Source of the DNA: Aureimonas sp. Leaf324
GTDB lineage: Bacteria > Pseudomonadota > Alphaproteobacteria > Rhizobiales > Rhizobiaceae
Length of the DNA stretch: 64,000 nucleotides
Direction: 5' to 3'
NCBI RefSeq assembly: GCF_001423245.1
Contig: NZ_LMOH01000025.1
Span: 63,329-127,328, forward strand
The position numbers and the translations under genes were made by a program. Positions 32,558-43,519 of this stretch are shown in pieces (the stretch's first letter is position 1; every line of letters begins with the position of its first letter). The notes under the pieces are model-generated. The model searched no databases, was not told the origin of the DNA, and saw only the letters and a program-made list of their open reading frames with translations.

Positions 32558-34327
32558 ATGACCCTCGACCAAGCCCTCGCCTTCGGCCTCGTCGGCCTCA
32601 CCGTCGCCGGCTTCGTCTGGGGCCGCCTGCCCTACGACCTGATCGCGCTGCTCGGACTTCTGGCCGGCGTCATCACCGGGATCGTGCCGGTGAAGAGCGC
32701 CTTCTCGGGCTTTGCCGACGACGTGGTGGTGATCGTCGTCGCCGCGCTCCTCGTCAGCGCCGCGATCGCGCGCTCGGGCGTCGTCGAGGACATCATGCGC
32801 CCGCTGATGCCGCACATGCGCACGGCGCGGCGGCAGGTCTTCGTGCTGGTCGGCGCCGTCACGCTCCTGTCGATGGTCACGAAGAACGTCGGCGCGCTCG
32901 CCATGTTCATGCCGATCGCCGCGCAGGTCTCGCGCAAGAACGGCACGTCGGTCTCCCAGCTCCTGATGCCGATGGCCTTCGGCTCGCTGATCGGCGGCCT
33001 CGTGACCCTCGTCGGCACCTCGCCCAACATCATCGTCTCGAAGATCCGCCAGGACATGACGGGGCAGCCGTTCGCCATGTTCGACTACGCGCCGGTCGGC
33101 ATCGGCGTCGTGGTCTGCGGCTTCCTGTTCCTCTCGCTCGCCTCCGGCCTCATCCCGAAGCGGAAGGCCGCGGGCGGCATGGGCGACGCCTTCGCCCTCG
33201 ACGCCTACACCGCCGAGGCCGAGATCCCGGCCGGCTCGACCATCGCGGGGCGCAGCGTCGCCGAACTCGAGGCGGCCGCCGACAATGACATCGCCGTGCG
33301 CCTCGTGATCCGCGAGCGGTTCCGCCGCCACGAACCGACGCCGGGCATGGTGCTAAAGGCGGGCGACCTCCTGCTTCTGGGCGGCGAGCCGGAGGGCATC
33401 GAGCGGGCCGTGGCGCGCGCCGGCCTCAGCCTCACGGGCGATCTGACAACGCGCGCCGACATCGAGACCGAGAGCGTGGTGGAAGGCGTCGTGACACCGC
33501 AGTCGCCGGCGATCGGCTCGCGCCTCGGCAAGCTGGCGCTGGAGACCGCACATGGGGTGGCGGTGCTTGCCGTCAGCCGCTCCGGGCGGCCGATCGAACA
33601 GCGGCTCGCGACCTTGCGCCTTCGCGAGGGCGACGTCCTCGTCCTGAAGGGAACCAGCGAGAGCGTGCCGGCGGCGCTCGCCGAACTGCGCATCCTGCCG
33701 CTCGCCGAGCGTTCGATCGTGCTCGGCCGCTCGCGACGCTCGTTCATTCCGCTCGGGGTTCTGGCGGCCGCGATGATCCTGACCGCCGCGGGTATCGTCA
33801 GCGCGGTCGCCGCCTTCTTCGGCGCCGCGGTGATCCTCCTTCTCCTGCGCGTCATGAGCATGCACGAGGCCTATGGTACGGTGGAGGCGTCGGTGATCGT
33901 GCTCCTCGCCGCGCTGATCCCGCTGTCGGAGGCCATTCAGACCACCGGCGGCACCGACCTCATCGCCGGCTGGCTGTCGACCGCCCTCCATGGACTGTCG
34001 CCGCTGACCTCGCTCTTCATGGTGACGCTGCTCGCGATGGCGGTGACGCCGTTTCTCAACAACGCGGCGACGGTGCTGATGCTCGGCCCCATCGCCGGCA
34101 GCCTTGCGATCCGGCTGGGGCTGAACCCCGACCCGTTCCTGATGGCGGTGGCGCTGGGAGCGGCCTGCGACTTCCTCACGCCGATCGGTCACCAGTGCAA
34201 CACGATCGTCATGGCGCCGGGCGGCTACCGGTTCGGCGACTACTGGCGCCTCGGCCTGCCGCTCTCGGCCATCGTGCTCTTCGTCGGCGTCCCGCTGATC
34301 GCGCTGTTCTGGCCGGTCGGCGGCTGA
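32558..34327 (+). CDS. SLC13/DASS-type anion transporter with RCK-C (TrkA-C) domains
   Basis: A 589-residue membrane protein. Two blocks of hydrophobic spans (about 1-200 and 395-589) flank a soluble section (about 215-385) with two TrkA-C-like repeats, recognisable by GDLLLLGGEPEGIER and GDVLVLKGTSESVPA. The first block has VTKNVGALAMFMPIA and GTSPNIIVS, the second has FLNNAATVLML and FLTPIGHQCNT. These paired N-N/T motifs are the cation/substrate sites of the divalent anion:Na+ symporter group (sulfate, dicarboxylates). Start: the ATG giving MTLDQALAFGLVG; the longer upstream frame runs through the kinase gene and is rejected. The substrate is not predictable. Confidence 0.88.
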   Translation: MTLDQALAFGLVGLTVAGFVWGRLPYDLIALLGLLAGVITGIVPVKSAFSGFADDVVVIVVAALLVSAAIARSGVVEDIMRPLMPHMRTARRQVFVLVGAVTLLSMVTKNVGALAMFMPIAAQVSRKNGTSVSQLLMPMAFGSLIGGLVTLVGTSPNIIVSKIRQDMTGQPFAMFDYAPVGIGVVVCGFLFLSLASGLIPKRKAAGGMGDAFALDAYTAEAEIPAGSTIAGRSVAELEAAADNDIAVRLVIRERFRRHEPTPGMVLKAGDLLLLGGEPEGIERAVARAGLSLTGDLTTRADIETESVVEGVVTPQSPAIGSRLGKLALETAHGVAVLAVSRSGRPIEQRLATLRLREGDVLVLKGTSESVPAALAELRILPLAERSIVLGRSRRSFIPLGVLAAAMILTAAGIVSAVAAFFGAAVILLLLRVMSMHEAYGTVEASVIVLLAALIPLSEAIQTTGGTDLIAGWLSTALHGLSPLTSLFMVTLLAMAVTPFLNNAATVLMLGPIAGSLAIRLGLNPDPFLMAVALGAACDFLTPIGHQCNTIVMAPGGYRFGDYWRLGLPLSAIVLFVGVPLIALFWPVGG

Positions 34328-34510
34328 AGCGGTTCCCAACGGGTCGGCTCGCCGGCACGGAGAAAGGTTCGGTTCGCGGCACGGCGCGCGGAGGGAGCGA
34401 TGCTGCGCATCGCGACCGGCGAGGAGCGCACGCCCCGGACGCCAAGCGGCCCGCCGCGCGGCGGCCGCCTGAACGGCGACGACGAGGGTCAGGCCCGGTC
34501 GGATGCCGAG

Positions 34511-35965
34511 CTACAGCCCCAGCTCGGCGGTGCGCCCGCTGTCTTCGAGTTCCCAGGACGCGGTCCAGTGCCCGGCGCGTCGGCGCAAGACGAGGTAGTT
34601 CCGCTCGGCGGTGTAGACCGTGCGCTGGCCGGGCAGGCGCTTCAGCCGGATCGGCCGTCCCGGCAGCGGCGAGTGTCCGAGCCGCGACAGGAGGCCGAGA
34701 CCGAGGCCGAGGGCGGCCGGCGGCTTGGGATGGGTGATGCCCGAGGCGACGAGCTGGTGCAGCGACGAGCCGTCGGACAGGCGCATCTCGCCGCGCGTCG
34801 CCAAATGGATCTCGCCCGACACGACGGTGACCGGGCCTCCGCGTTCGACCGCCTCGCGCTCAAGACGTGAAAGAAAGCGCACCCATTCCGCCCGGTGGCC
34901 GCGGCTCTGCCACTGGTCGCGCAGGTCGTCCTCGTACTGCTGCTGGCCGGGATAGAGATCCAGCAGCGCCTCGACCAGCGACAGGCGCGGCCCGAGCGCC
35001 GGCACGCTGGAGACGACGATCCGCCGATCGCTGCCCGGCGCGGCATCCAGCCCCGCCTCGAAGGCCTTCCAGCCCTCGTCTCCCATGACGCGCCCCGGCG
35101 TGCGCTCCGAGCGAAGATCGGGCAGGAGCACGCAGAAGCCGGGGAACAGGGCGTCCTGCGAAAAGCTCGCGCCGGTCCGGTCGCGGCAGGTGGCCGGCAG
35201 CGCGGCGGGGTCGGCGCCGAGCTGGAACAGCACGAACATCTCGCGCGCCGCCCGGAAGAGGCCGAGCGCGACGGGGCTCTCCTGCAGGCCCGCGGGATGG
35301 CTGCCCCAGCCGTCGAAGATGTCGTGGTCGTCCCAGATCATCAGCGAAGGCACGCGCGCGCCGAGTTCGGCGAAGGCCGGCTGACGGATCAGCGCGAGAT
35401 AGCGGCGGAAGAAATAGCCGCGAGCGGCCTCCTCCATGGCGGGCGTCCAGTCGACACCGGGCTTGCGGTCGATGTCCAGCTCGGCCCAGCGCCGCGTCTC
35501 GGGATGGGCGTCCATCGCCTCGTCGGCATAGAGCTGGTCGCCGCCGTGGAGAAGGAGCGCGAAGGGGCGCGTGCGGTGCTCGGCGGCCAGCCGCCGCCAC
35601 ATGACGTCGCGGTCCTCGTGGCTGCGCGCCTCGTCGCCGTTCTCCTGCCCGTTGCAGGAGACGAAGCCGACCGCGAGATCGCCGGAGAGGTCGGTCACGA
35701 CGGGAAAGTGCCGCCCGTCCAGCCGGTAGCCCGTCTCCGGCCCGACCGGCAGCGTGAACTCGGCGCCCCAGACGGCGTGGCCGAAGAGCTCGGCGCGAAG
35801 CGCGAGCGGCGCCGCGTCCGCCCCGTCCGCTTCCAACCGGGGCGCCTCGGCCCCCTGCCGCGTGACCGCGACGAGGCCGAGCCGGACCGCGGCCGGGTCC
35901 GCACCGCGCGCGTAGAGGATGGGGCCGGCGACCAGCGCCGGCTCGTGCAGGGGGGTGGTGCTCAA
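34511..35965 (-). CDS. PhoD-like metallophosphatase
   Basis: A ~484-residue protein of the alkaline phosphatase D/PhoD-like family. Metal-ligand motifs are visible: FVSCNGQENGD, LLHGGDQLYADEAMD, MIWDDHDIFDGWGSH and VVSGEIHLA. No signal peptide or Tat motif can be seen at the chosen start, so unlike classical PhoD it may be cytoplasmic. The start is taken as TTG (giving MSTTPLHEPALVAG) with GAGG stretches just upstream; no ATG fits before the conserved region. It is convergent with the SLC13-type gene, and the 183-base gap between them has no clear gene or strong terminator. Confidence 0.8.
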   Translation of the reverse strand: MSTTPLHEPALVAGPILYARGADPAAVRLGLVAVTRQGAEAPRLEADGADAAPLALRAELFGHAVWGAEFTLPVGPETGYRLDGRHFPVVTDLSGDLAVGFVSCNGQENGDEARSHEDRDVMWRRLAAEHRTRPFALLLHGGDQLYADEAMDAHPETRRWAELDIDRKPGVDWTPAMEEAARGYFFRRYLALIRQPAFAELGARVPSLMIWDDHDIFDGWGSHPAGLQESPVALGLFRAAREMFVLFQLGADPAALPATCRDRTGASFSQDALFPGFCVLLPDLRSERTPGRVMGDEGWKAFEAGLDAAPGSDRRIVVSSVPALGPRLSLVEALLDLYPGQQQYEDDLRDQWQSRGHRAEWVRFLSRLEREAVERGGPVTVVSGEIHLATRGEMRLSDGSSLHQLVASGITHPKPPAALGLGLGLLSRLGHSPLPGRPIRLKRLPGQRTVYTAERNYLVLRRRAGHWTASWELEDSGRTAELGL

Positions 35966-36053
35966 CGTCCTCGGGTTCCTCGTCCGGCCGCCTCTCGACG
36001 CCCGACATGTCGTGCGCGAGCGGGCCGCGACAAGGCTTGGGCGGGGCCGAACC

Positions 36054-37171
<1,118 letters not shown>

Positions 37172-37175
<4 letters not shown>

Positions 37176-37987
37176 GGAACCGCCCTCGCCTTGGGTTTGA
37201 GGAAGGAGCGCGCGCGACCGGGACCCGCGCCACCGAGGAGATGCAGCAGCACCATGCAGCCCCAGGTCACCGCGAAGGCGATCATCGCGAGCGCGGCGGG
37301 CTCGTAGGCCCGGTTGGCGCCGACGTTCTGGAGATAGGGACCGAAGGCCGGGCGGTTGAGGAGGCTCGCCAGCACGAACTCGCCGATCACGATGGCGAAG
37401 GTCAAGAAGGCGCCCGACAGGACCGCCGCGCGCACGTTCGGAAGGATCACCTGTGTCAGGATGGTTGAGCGCTTCGCCCCGAGGCTTTCGGCGGCTTCCG
37501 TCAGCGTGCGGATGTCGATCGCCTGAAGTCCGGTGTCGACGGCGCGGTACATGTAGGGCAGCGCCAGCACCGTGTAGCCGAAGACGAGGATGACGTTGGT
37601 GCCGGCGACCGTGCCCGTGAAGGGCAGCCAGGACGAGGAGTTGTAGAGCCTGAGATACCCGAACACGAGGACGATCGGCGGGATCACCAGCGGCAGGAGG
37701 GTGATGAACTCGATCACCGGGCGAAGCCGCGGCAGGCGCAGGCGCACCCAGTAGGCCGTCGGAACGACGAGGAGCGTGCCGAGCACGATGGTCGTGACCG
37801 CGCAGATGCCGGAGAACAGGAAGGTCTCCTGGAACCGGTCGTCGGCGAAGACAACCCGGTAGGCCTGGAAGCTCCACTGGCCGCGCAGCATGGAGAGCGA
37901 GAACTGGAACGTCGCCCAGAGCGGCAGGAGGAAGTAGAGCGCGGCCAGAACCACAGCGATCCAGGCGAGGACCCGCGGCGCCTTCAT
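37172..37987 (-). CDS. ABC transporter permease (PotC-like)
   Basis: A 271-residue membrane protein with six predicted spans. The EAA-type cytoplasmic loop reads EAAESLGAKRSTILTQVILP (about 174-193), where the ATPase docks. The start ATG overlaps the stop of the partner permease (ATGA), and its own stop overlaps the ATPase gene in the same way, so all three are translationally coupled. Confidence 0.9.
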
Positions 37988-38898
37988 CGCAGCCACCGCT
38001 CGGCGCGCGATCGCAGCCAGATGTAGAGGAGGTTGGAGCAGCCGGTGATCACGATCATGCCGAAGGCGAGCGCGTAGCCGAGGTTGGGGTTGTAGAGGAC
38101 GTCGCCGCGGATCTGCGCGTAGAGGAGGATCGGCACGATGTTGAGCGAGGAGCCGGTCAGCGCGTAGGCCGTGGCGATGGCGCCGAAGGCGTTGGCGAAA
38201 AGGAGCAGGAAGCAGCCCATGAGGCTGGGGAACAGGACGGGCAGCGCCACCATGCGCCAGTACTGCCAGTTCGAGGCGCCGAGGATCGAGGAGGCCTCGC
38301 GCCATTCCCGCTTCAGCCCGTCCAGCGCCGGCGTGATGATCAGCACCATCAGCGGGATCTGGAAGTAGAGATAGGTGGTCGTCAGGCCCCAGAAGCTCAG
38401 GAGGTTGAAGCCGAGCCGGTAGATGTTGAGGCCGAAGGCCTCGTTGAGGAACCAGGTGACGAGGCCGATGCGCCCGAGGGTGGCCAGGAAGGCGAAGGCG
38501 AGCGGGATGCCGGCGAAGTTCGAGGCGACGCCCGAGAAGGTGACGACGGAGGAGCGGATCCAGGACGGCAGGCCGCCGTGCACGATCGCATAGGCGAGGA
38601 AGAAGCCGAGCAGCGCGCCGAGGCCGGCCGAGGCGAGGCTGATGCGGATCGAAATCCAGTAGGCCGCCACGATCTGCGACTGGAAGAGCCCGGCGATGTT
38701 GGCGAGCGTGAAGCTGCCCGCAGGGTCCTGAAAGGCGCCGACCACGAGGTAGAAGGTCGGGGCGATCAGGAACAGGATCGCGAAGGCGAAGAACGGGACG
38801 ACGCCCACCCAGGCGAGCGAGCCCTTCTTCGCGCGCTCGGCCGGCGGCCCGGCGGCAGCAGCGGCGCCCGTCATGGGCTCGAGGGCCTGGACACTCAA
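37984..38898 (-). CDS. ABC transporter permease (PotB-like)
   Basis: A ~304-residue permease with six predicted spans and the EAA loop REASSILGASNWQYWRMVALP. Two starts are possible: TTG at 38898 has AAAGGGG about 9 bases upstream; ATG at 38874 (MTGAAAAAG) has none, so TTG is preferred. The gene is about 100 bases after the binding-protein gene; that gap includes a GC-rich tract and nothing coding. Confidence 0.88.
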   Translation of the reverse strand: MSVQALEPMTGAAAAAGPPAERAKKGSLAWVGVVPFFAFAILFLIAPTFYLVVGAFQDPAGSFTLANIAGLFQSQIVAAYWISIRISLASAGLGALLGFFLAYAIVHGGLPSWIRSSVVTFSGVASNFAGIPLAFAFLATLGRIGLVTWFLNEAFGLNIYRLGFNLLSFWGLTTTYLYFQIPLMVLIITPALDGLKREWREASSILGASNWQYWRMVALPVLFPSLMGCFLLLFANAFGAIATAYALTGSSLNIVPILLYAQIRGDVLYNPNLGYALAFGMIVITGCSNLLYIWLRSRAERWLR

Positions 38899-38999
38899 CG
38901 CGGGAGACCCCTTTTGCGCGGGACGCCGGCGACCGGCGTGGTGGGAAGACGATGGACCGCCGCCGCGAGGCGACGGTCCGGACGCGTTTGACGTCTGTC

Positions 39000-40115
39000 T
39001 TACTGGACGTTGGCGCCCACGACCTGATCCCACTTGGTGGTGATCTCGGTCTTGGCGGCGTTCTGGTCTTCCAGCGAGGGGAACTTCGCAGCCTCGTAGG
39101 AGGCGGCCGGCGGCAGGCGGTCGAGGAGATCCTTCGGGATCTTGCCGGCCTTGGCCATCTCGTTGAAGCGGATCGGGTGGCAGTAGCCCTTGAGGTAGGT
39201 CAGCTGACCCTCGTCGGAGTAGATGTACTCCATCCAGAGCTTGGCCGCGTTCGGGTGCGGCGCGTAGGCGCTGATCGCCTGGACGTAGACGCCGGCGAGA
39301 ACGCCGGTCTTGGGCACCACGACCTCGACGGCCGGGTTGCCGTTCAAGGTGTCGCGGCTCGACAGGGCGTTGTAGTCCCAGCGGATCATGATCGGCGTCG
39401 TACCCTGCGCGAGCGAGGCCGGCTTGCCGATGACGGGCACGAAGTTGCCGGCCGCGTTCAGCTGCTTGAAGAAGTCGAGGCCGGCATCGGCGATCTCGGT
39501 GGCCGAGCCGTTCGGCGACTTGGAAAGACCCGCGGCGTAGACGGCCTGGATGGCCTGCGCCGAGGCGCGCGGATCACCGGCCAGCGCGACGGAGTTGGCG
39601 TAGTCGGACTTCAGGAGGTCGGCCCAGTCCTGCGGCACCTCGGACACGATGTCCTTGTTCACCTCGAAGGTGAGCACGCCGTAGTAGTCGCCGTACCAGT
39701 AGCCCTCGGCATCCTTGGCGTCGGCCGGGATCTCGCCCCAGGTCGCGACCTTGTAGGGCTGGATCAGCTTGTCGGTCTTGGCCTGCGGGCCGAAGGACAG
39801 GCCGACGTCGATCACGTCGGGCGCCTGCGGGCCGGTGTTGCCCTGATTGGCCTTGATCGCCTCGATCTCGTCGGCGGAGCCGGCGTCGGGATTGAGCTCG
39901 TTGACCTGGAGGCCGTACTTCGCCTTGAAGCCGGAGATCATCTCGCCGTAGTTGCACCAGTCGTGCGGCAGGGCGATCGTGGTGAGCGAGCCTTCCTTCT
40001 TGGCGGCCTCGACCAGCGCGTCCATCCCTTGCGCGCTCGCACCGGTCGCAGCGGCGCCCAGCGCAAAGCTCGCGAGCACCGCAAGCGACACGCCCTGTTT
40101 CAAAGTCCCGATCAT
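39000..40115 (-). CDS. Periplasmic binding protein of a polyamine-type ABC transporter
   Basis: A 371-residue exported receptor; signal peptide about residues 1-28 ending ATGASA before QGMD. The type II binding fold is evident: ALVEAAKKEGSLTTIALP at the start, DVIDVGLSFGPQ, MIRWDYNALSS, and a C-terminal EYIYSDEGQLTYLKGYCHP typical of PotD/AfuA/PhnS proteins. AGGAG lies 7 bases before the ATG; an ATG 33 bases upstream lacks one and would spoil the signal peptide. It heads the operon. Two cysteines in the mature protein could form a disulfide. Ligand unknown. Confidence 0.9.
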   Translation of the reverse strand: MIGTLKQGVSLAVLASFALGAAATGASAQGMDALVEAAKKEGSLTTIALPHDWCNYGEMISGFKAKYGLQVNELNPDAGSADEIEAIKANQGNTGPQAPDVIDVGLSFGPQAKTDKLIQPYKVATWGEIPADAKDAEGYWYGDYYGVLTFEVNKDIVSEVPQDWADLLKSDYANSVALAGDPRASAQAIQAVYAAGLSKSPNGSATEIADAGLDFFKQLNAAGNFVPVIGKPASLAQGTTPIMIRWDYNALSSRDTLNGNPAVEVVVPKTGVLAGVYVQAISAYAPHPNAAKLWMEYIYSDEGQLTYLKGYCHPIRFNEMAKAGKIPKDLLDRLPPAASYEAAKFPSLEDQNAAKTEITTKWDQVVGANVQ

Positions 40116-40335
40116 CCAGCTCTCCTGACGTTGTCCTGCGATGGGCATGCCGCGCCAGCAGCGCTCAGCCCCCGGCCGAGCGGGGGACTATCACCGACGC
40201 GTGACAGTTCCGTGTCGCTCGCACCGGACGGAGGTGCCGTTGCGTCCGACGCCTATGTGAGCGGGAAAACGCCGGCGGGGCAAGAGGCGCAGGCTGTGCC
40301 GTCCCCGGCTTTGGCGCACTTGGGCGCCAGACACG

Positions 40336-40361
40336 AAAAAGCCGGCCCAGAGGGCCGGCTT
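40336..40361 (-). terminator. Intrinsic terminator downstream of terC
   Basis: The stem AAGCCGGCCC / GGGCCGGCTT has 10 bp and an AGA loop, and is followed by five T residues on the minus strand. It sits about 28 bases after the terC stop. It lies in the 274-base gap before the binding-protein gene, which otherwise holds only that gene's promoter region. Confidence 0.9.
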
Positions 40362-40389
40362 CGTCGGGTTGGGTTCGGATGGCTCGAGG

Positions 40390-41448
40390 CTACTGGATCT
40401 TGCGCCCGTCCGCCCGGCTCTTCAGGAGGCTCGCCACCGTGGTGACGACGAGGATGCCGATGATGACCATCAGCGACTGCTCGATCTCGATGTGCATCCA
40501 GGATGGCACCGCGATCGGCTGGCCGCCGTTGAGGAAGGGCAGCGTGTTGGCCTCGACGGCGTGGACGATGAGCTTCAGGCCGATGAAGGCGAGAATCAGC
40601 GACAGGCCGATGCCGAGATAGACGAGGCGATCGAGCAGGCCGCCGATCAGGAAGTAGAGCTGCAGGAGGCCGAGCAGCGCGAAGGCGTTGGCCGTGAAGA
40701 CGATGTAGGGCGCGTCCGTCAGGCCGTAGATCGCGGGGATCGAGTCCAGCGCGAACAGGAGGTCGGTCATGCCGAGCGCCAGGATCACGATGAACATCGG
40801 CGTGAACAGGCGTTTGCCGTTCTCGATGACCCACAGCTGGTTGCCGCGGTAGTCGTCGGTCGTGTTCAGGTGGCGCTGGAAGTACTTCACGATCGAGTTC
40901 GGCTCGTACTCCTCGTCGGTCGTCTTCTGGTGCTTCAGGCTCTCGACGATGAGCTTCCACGCCGTCCAGAGGAGGAACAGGCCGAAGAGGTAGAACACCC
41001 AGGAGAAGCGCTCGATGGCCGCCGCGCCCAGCGCGATGAAGATGCCGCGCATGACGAGCGCGATCACGATGCCGATGAGCAGCGCCTTCTGCTGGTAGGC
41101 GCGCGGCACTAGGAAGCTCTTCATGATGATGACGAACACGAAGAGGTTGTCGACCGAGAGCGACTTCTCGGTGACGAAGCCGGCGAAATACTCGATGCCG
41201 TGCTGGCGGTCCCAGAAGTGCCAGACGCCCCAGCCGAAGAGGAGCGCCAGACCGACGTAGAAGGTCGACCACAGGGCCGATTCCTTAAAGGTCGGCTCAT
41301 GGGGCTTTCGGACGTGGGTGAGGAAGTCGAAGACGAAGAGGGCGCCGATGGCCGCGATGGTGGCCAGCCACACCCAGGTCGGCACGACGTCGGGCGAGAC
41401 GCCCGTCACGGCCGTTTGTGCCGCCGCATCCGAAAGTGTTTGCTCCAA
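40390..41448 (-). CDS. TerC/Alx-family integral membrane protein
   Basis: A 352-residue protein with about nine spans. The family motifs with membrane-embedded acids are present: EKSLSVDNLFVFVIIM and LLFALDSIPAIYGLT. TerC/Alx proteins are linked to manganese export and metalation of exported enzymes. The start is TTG at 41448 with a strong AGGAGG 6 bases upstream; there is no in-frame ATG near the N-terminus, so TTG is well supported. The leader contains a possible yybP-ykoY manganese riboswitch, which would fit the family. A terminator follows. Confidence 0.9.
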   Translation of the reverse strand: MEQTLSDAAAQTAVTGVSPDVVPTWVWLATIAAIGALFVFDFLTHVRKPHEPTFKESALWSTFYVGLALLFGWGVWHFWDRQHGIEYFAGFVTEKSLSVDNLFVFVIIMKSFLVPRAYQQKALLIGIVIALVMRGIFIALGAAAIERFSWVFYLFGLFLLWTAWKLIVESLKHQKTTDEEYEPNSIVKYFQRHLNTTDDYRGNQLWVIENGKRLFTPMFIVILALGMTDLLFALDSIPAIYGLTDAPYIVFTANAFALLGLLQLYFLIGGLLDRLVYLGIGLSLILAFIGLKLIVHAVEANTLPFLNGGQPIAVPSWMHIEIEQSLMVIIGILVVTTVASLLKSRADGRKIQ

Positions 41449-41464
41449 CGATCCCTCCTAAGCG

Positions 41465-41575
41465 CCGCCCTTCGTGGGTGCGGCTTCGAAACTGACAAAG
41501 GCCGCAGGGGCCGCGCTCTCGCCTGCATAGCTGGAACGGCGACGGCGCGTCGCAACTCCCCGGACCCATGCGTGC
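41465..41575 (-). promoter_or_regulatory. Possible yybP-ykoY (Mn2+) riboswitch in the terC leader
   Basis: On the minus strand, GGGGAGTTGC (41552-41561), close to the conserved GGGGAGTAGC of the yybP-ykoY class, is directly followed by a perfect hairpin GCGACG-CGC-CGTCGC. About 20 bases later comes GGCGAGAGC, resembling the conserved 3' GCGAGACC element. Such elements commonly precede terC/alx genes. The closing P1 helix is imperfect as I can draw it, so this is a hypothesis. Confidence 0.4.
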
Positions 41576-41723
41576 GGCCGCTTAGGTGTGCAATCGCTGC
41601 CGCAATGCAACATCCCGCCGCCACAAATCTTGGGCACGGAAGAGCGACGGAGAAACGCCGGTACCGGAAGTTTGGGACTAACCGGTTGAAACCAAGGGAT
41701 TGCGCGTCGTTACTTCGGCGCAA

Positions 41724-42401
41724 TCACGCTTTGTTGAGACCGGCGTGTTCGCGAAGCTTGGCGATATTGTCACGATAGCTTACTTCCGTGCCGCCGCGGT
41801 AGACCGCCGAGCCCGCGACGAACGTGTCGGCGCCGGCCGCCCGGATCGCGCCGATCGTGTCGGGCGCGACGCCGCCGTCCACCTGCAGCCGGATCGGCCG
41901 GTCGCCGATCAGCGCGCGCAGGCGCCGGATCTTCTCCAGCGTCGCCGGGATGAAGCTCTGCCCGCCGAAGCCGGGGTTCACCGTCATCACCAGCACGAGG
42001 TCGACGCGGTCGAGGACGTATTCGATCGCGGTCTCGGGCGTCGCCGGATTGATCGCGACGCCCGGCTTGCAGCCGAGCCCGCGGATCGCCTGCAGCGTCC
42101 GGTCGAGATGGGTCGAGGCCTCGGCGTGCACGGTGATCCCGTCGCAGCCCGCCCTGGCGAAGGCCTCGAGATACGGATCGGCCGGCTCGATCATCAGATG
42201 GGCGTCGAAGAATTTGCGTGAGGCGCCGCGCACGGCCGCCACGACCGGCGGCCCGAAGGTGATGTTGGGCACGAAGTGCCCGTCCATCACGTCGAGGTGG
42301 ATCCAGTCGGCGCCCGCCCGGTCGACGGCGGCGATCTCCTCGCCGAGCCGCGAGAAGTCGGACGACAGGATCGAGGGCGCGATGAGGATGTCGCCGCTCA
42401 C
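41724..42401 (-). CDS. rpe: Ribulose-phosphate 3-epimerase
   Basis: A 225-residue TIM-barrel enzyme interconverting ribulose 5-phosphate and xylulose 5-phosphate. Motifs: [16 protein letters not shown] (metal and catalytic Asp), [14 protein letters not shown], and [10 protein letters not shown] near the phosphate site. It uses a GTG start, with GGGGGC about 8 bases before it and only 1 base after the fbp stop, so it is coupled to fbp. This makes an fbp-rpe pair feeding the same carbon pathways as tkt and gnd at 8-11 kb. The 275-base gap to terC downstream holds the terC leader. Confidence 0.94.
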   Translation of the reverse strand: MSGDILIAPSILSSDFSRLGEEIAAVDRAGADWIHLDVMDGHFVPNITFGPPVVAAVRGASRKFFDAHLMIEPADPYLEAFARAGCDGITVHAEASTHLDRTLQAIRGLGCKPGVAINPATPETAIEYVLDRVDLVLVMTVNPGFGGQSFIPATLEKIRRLRALIGDRPIRLQVDGGVAPDTIGAIRAAGADTFVAGSAVYRGGTEVSYRDNIAKLREHAGLNKA

Positions 42402-42402
42402 C

Positions 42403-43446
42403 TCAGATGCCCCCGATCGGACGCTGGCCGAACAGCGACGAGGTCTCGGTGAGGCTGGCGGGATCGGCCATCACGCGGGCGAACTCGACGACCTCCTCGC
42501 GCGAGCCGAAGACGACGGGCGTGCGCTGGTGGAGGCCATCGGGCACGATGTCGAGGATCGGCTGGATGCCGTCGCTCGCCGCCCCGCCCGCCTGCTCGGC
42601 GCAGAAGCCGACCGGGTTCGCCTCGTAGACGAGGCGGATGCGGCCGCGATCGTAACCCTTCCGGCGGTCGCCGGTGTAGATGTAGATGCCGCCGCGCACG
42701 AAGATGCGATAGGCGTCGGCCACCATCGATGCGACCCAGCGCATGTTGAAGTCGCACCCGCGCGGGCCCTCCGCCCCCTCCTGGCAGCGCTCGATGTAGA
42801 GGCGCACCGGCTCGTCCCAGTGGCGCGCGTTGGAGGCGTTGATCGAATATTCCCTGGCGACCGCCGGAATGTTGAGCGGTCCCATGCGCGTGAAGGTGCC
42901 GGTCTCGGGCGACCAGCCGAAGGCGTGGGTGCCCTCGCCCAGCGTCACCACCAGCATGAGGCGCGGACCGTAGACGAAGAAGCCCGCCGCCAGCTGCGCG
43001 CGTCCCGGCTGCCGGAAGACGCCCGAGGGATCGGCGCGATGCGCGTCGGTGACCGGCAGGATCGAGAAGATCGTGCCGATCGACACGTTGGTCTCGATGT
43101 TGGACGAGCCGTCCAGCGGGTCGATCGCCATGGCAAGGCTCGCGCCCTCGTTCAGGACCACCGCCTCGTCCTGCTCCTCCGAGCCGTAGAAGGCGACGGG
43201 CGCGGCGCGCGCAGCATCGAGGAACAGACGGTCGGCCTCGCGGTCGAGCACCTTCTGGATGTCGCCGCCGCCGTTCGGGTCGCCCGCCGGGCCGGTGGCC
43301 GCGCCCGCATCCCCGGTCGCGCCGGTCGAGATCAGGCGCTGGAGCGAGCCGGCGGCCTCGGCCAGCCGCTCGATCAGCGCCGCGACGTCGCGCTGCCGGG
43401 AGCCGGCCGCCGCATGGGCCTCGAGGTATTGCGTCAGCGTGCTCAT
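42403..43446 (-). CDS. fbp: Fructose-1,6-bisphosphatase class I
   Basis: A 347-residue enzyme removing the 1-phosphate of fructose 1,6-bisphosphate in gluconeogenesis. The metal-binding motif [19 protein letters not shown] is intact, and RYIGSMVADxH-like is represented by [14 protein letters not shown] with [13 protein letters not shown] after it. The chosen ATG has GGAGG 5 bases upstream. Upstream it is 73 bases from fni, downstream 1 base from rpe. The Ala/Gly-rich insert at about residues 43-60 ([12 protein letters not shown] region) is a lineage-specific loop. Confidence 0.94.
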   Translation of the reverse strand: MSTLTQYLEAHAAAGSRQRDVAALIERLAEAAGSLQRLISTGATGDAGAATGPAGDPNGGGDIQKVLDREADRLFLDAARAAPVAFYGSEEQDEAVVLNEGASLAMAIDPLDGSSNIETNVSIGTIFSILPVTDAHRADPSGVFRQPGRAQLAAGFFVYGPRLMLVVTLGEGTHAFGWSPETGTFTRMGPLNIPAVAREYSINASNARHWDEPVRLYIERCQEGAEGPRGCDFNMRWVASMVADAYRIFVRGGIYIYTGDRRKGYDRGRIRLVYEANPVGFCAEQAGGAASDGIQPILDIVPDGLHQRTPVVFGSREEVVEFARVMADPASLTETSSLFGQRPIGGI

Positions 43447-43519
43447 GCGTCCTCCGTCGAAACCGTGGTCGGCCCGGATTAGCGGATGGGACACGCCCGC
43501 GGCAAACGGAAAGCGGGGC

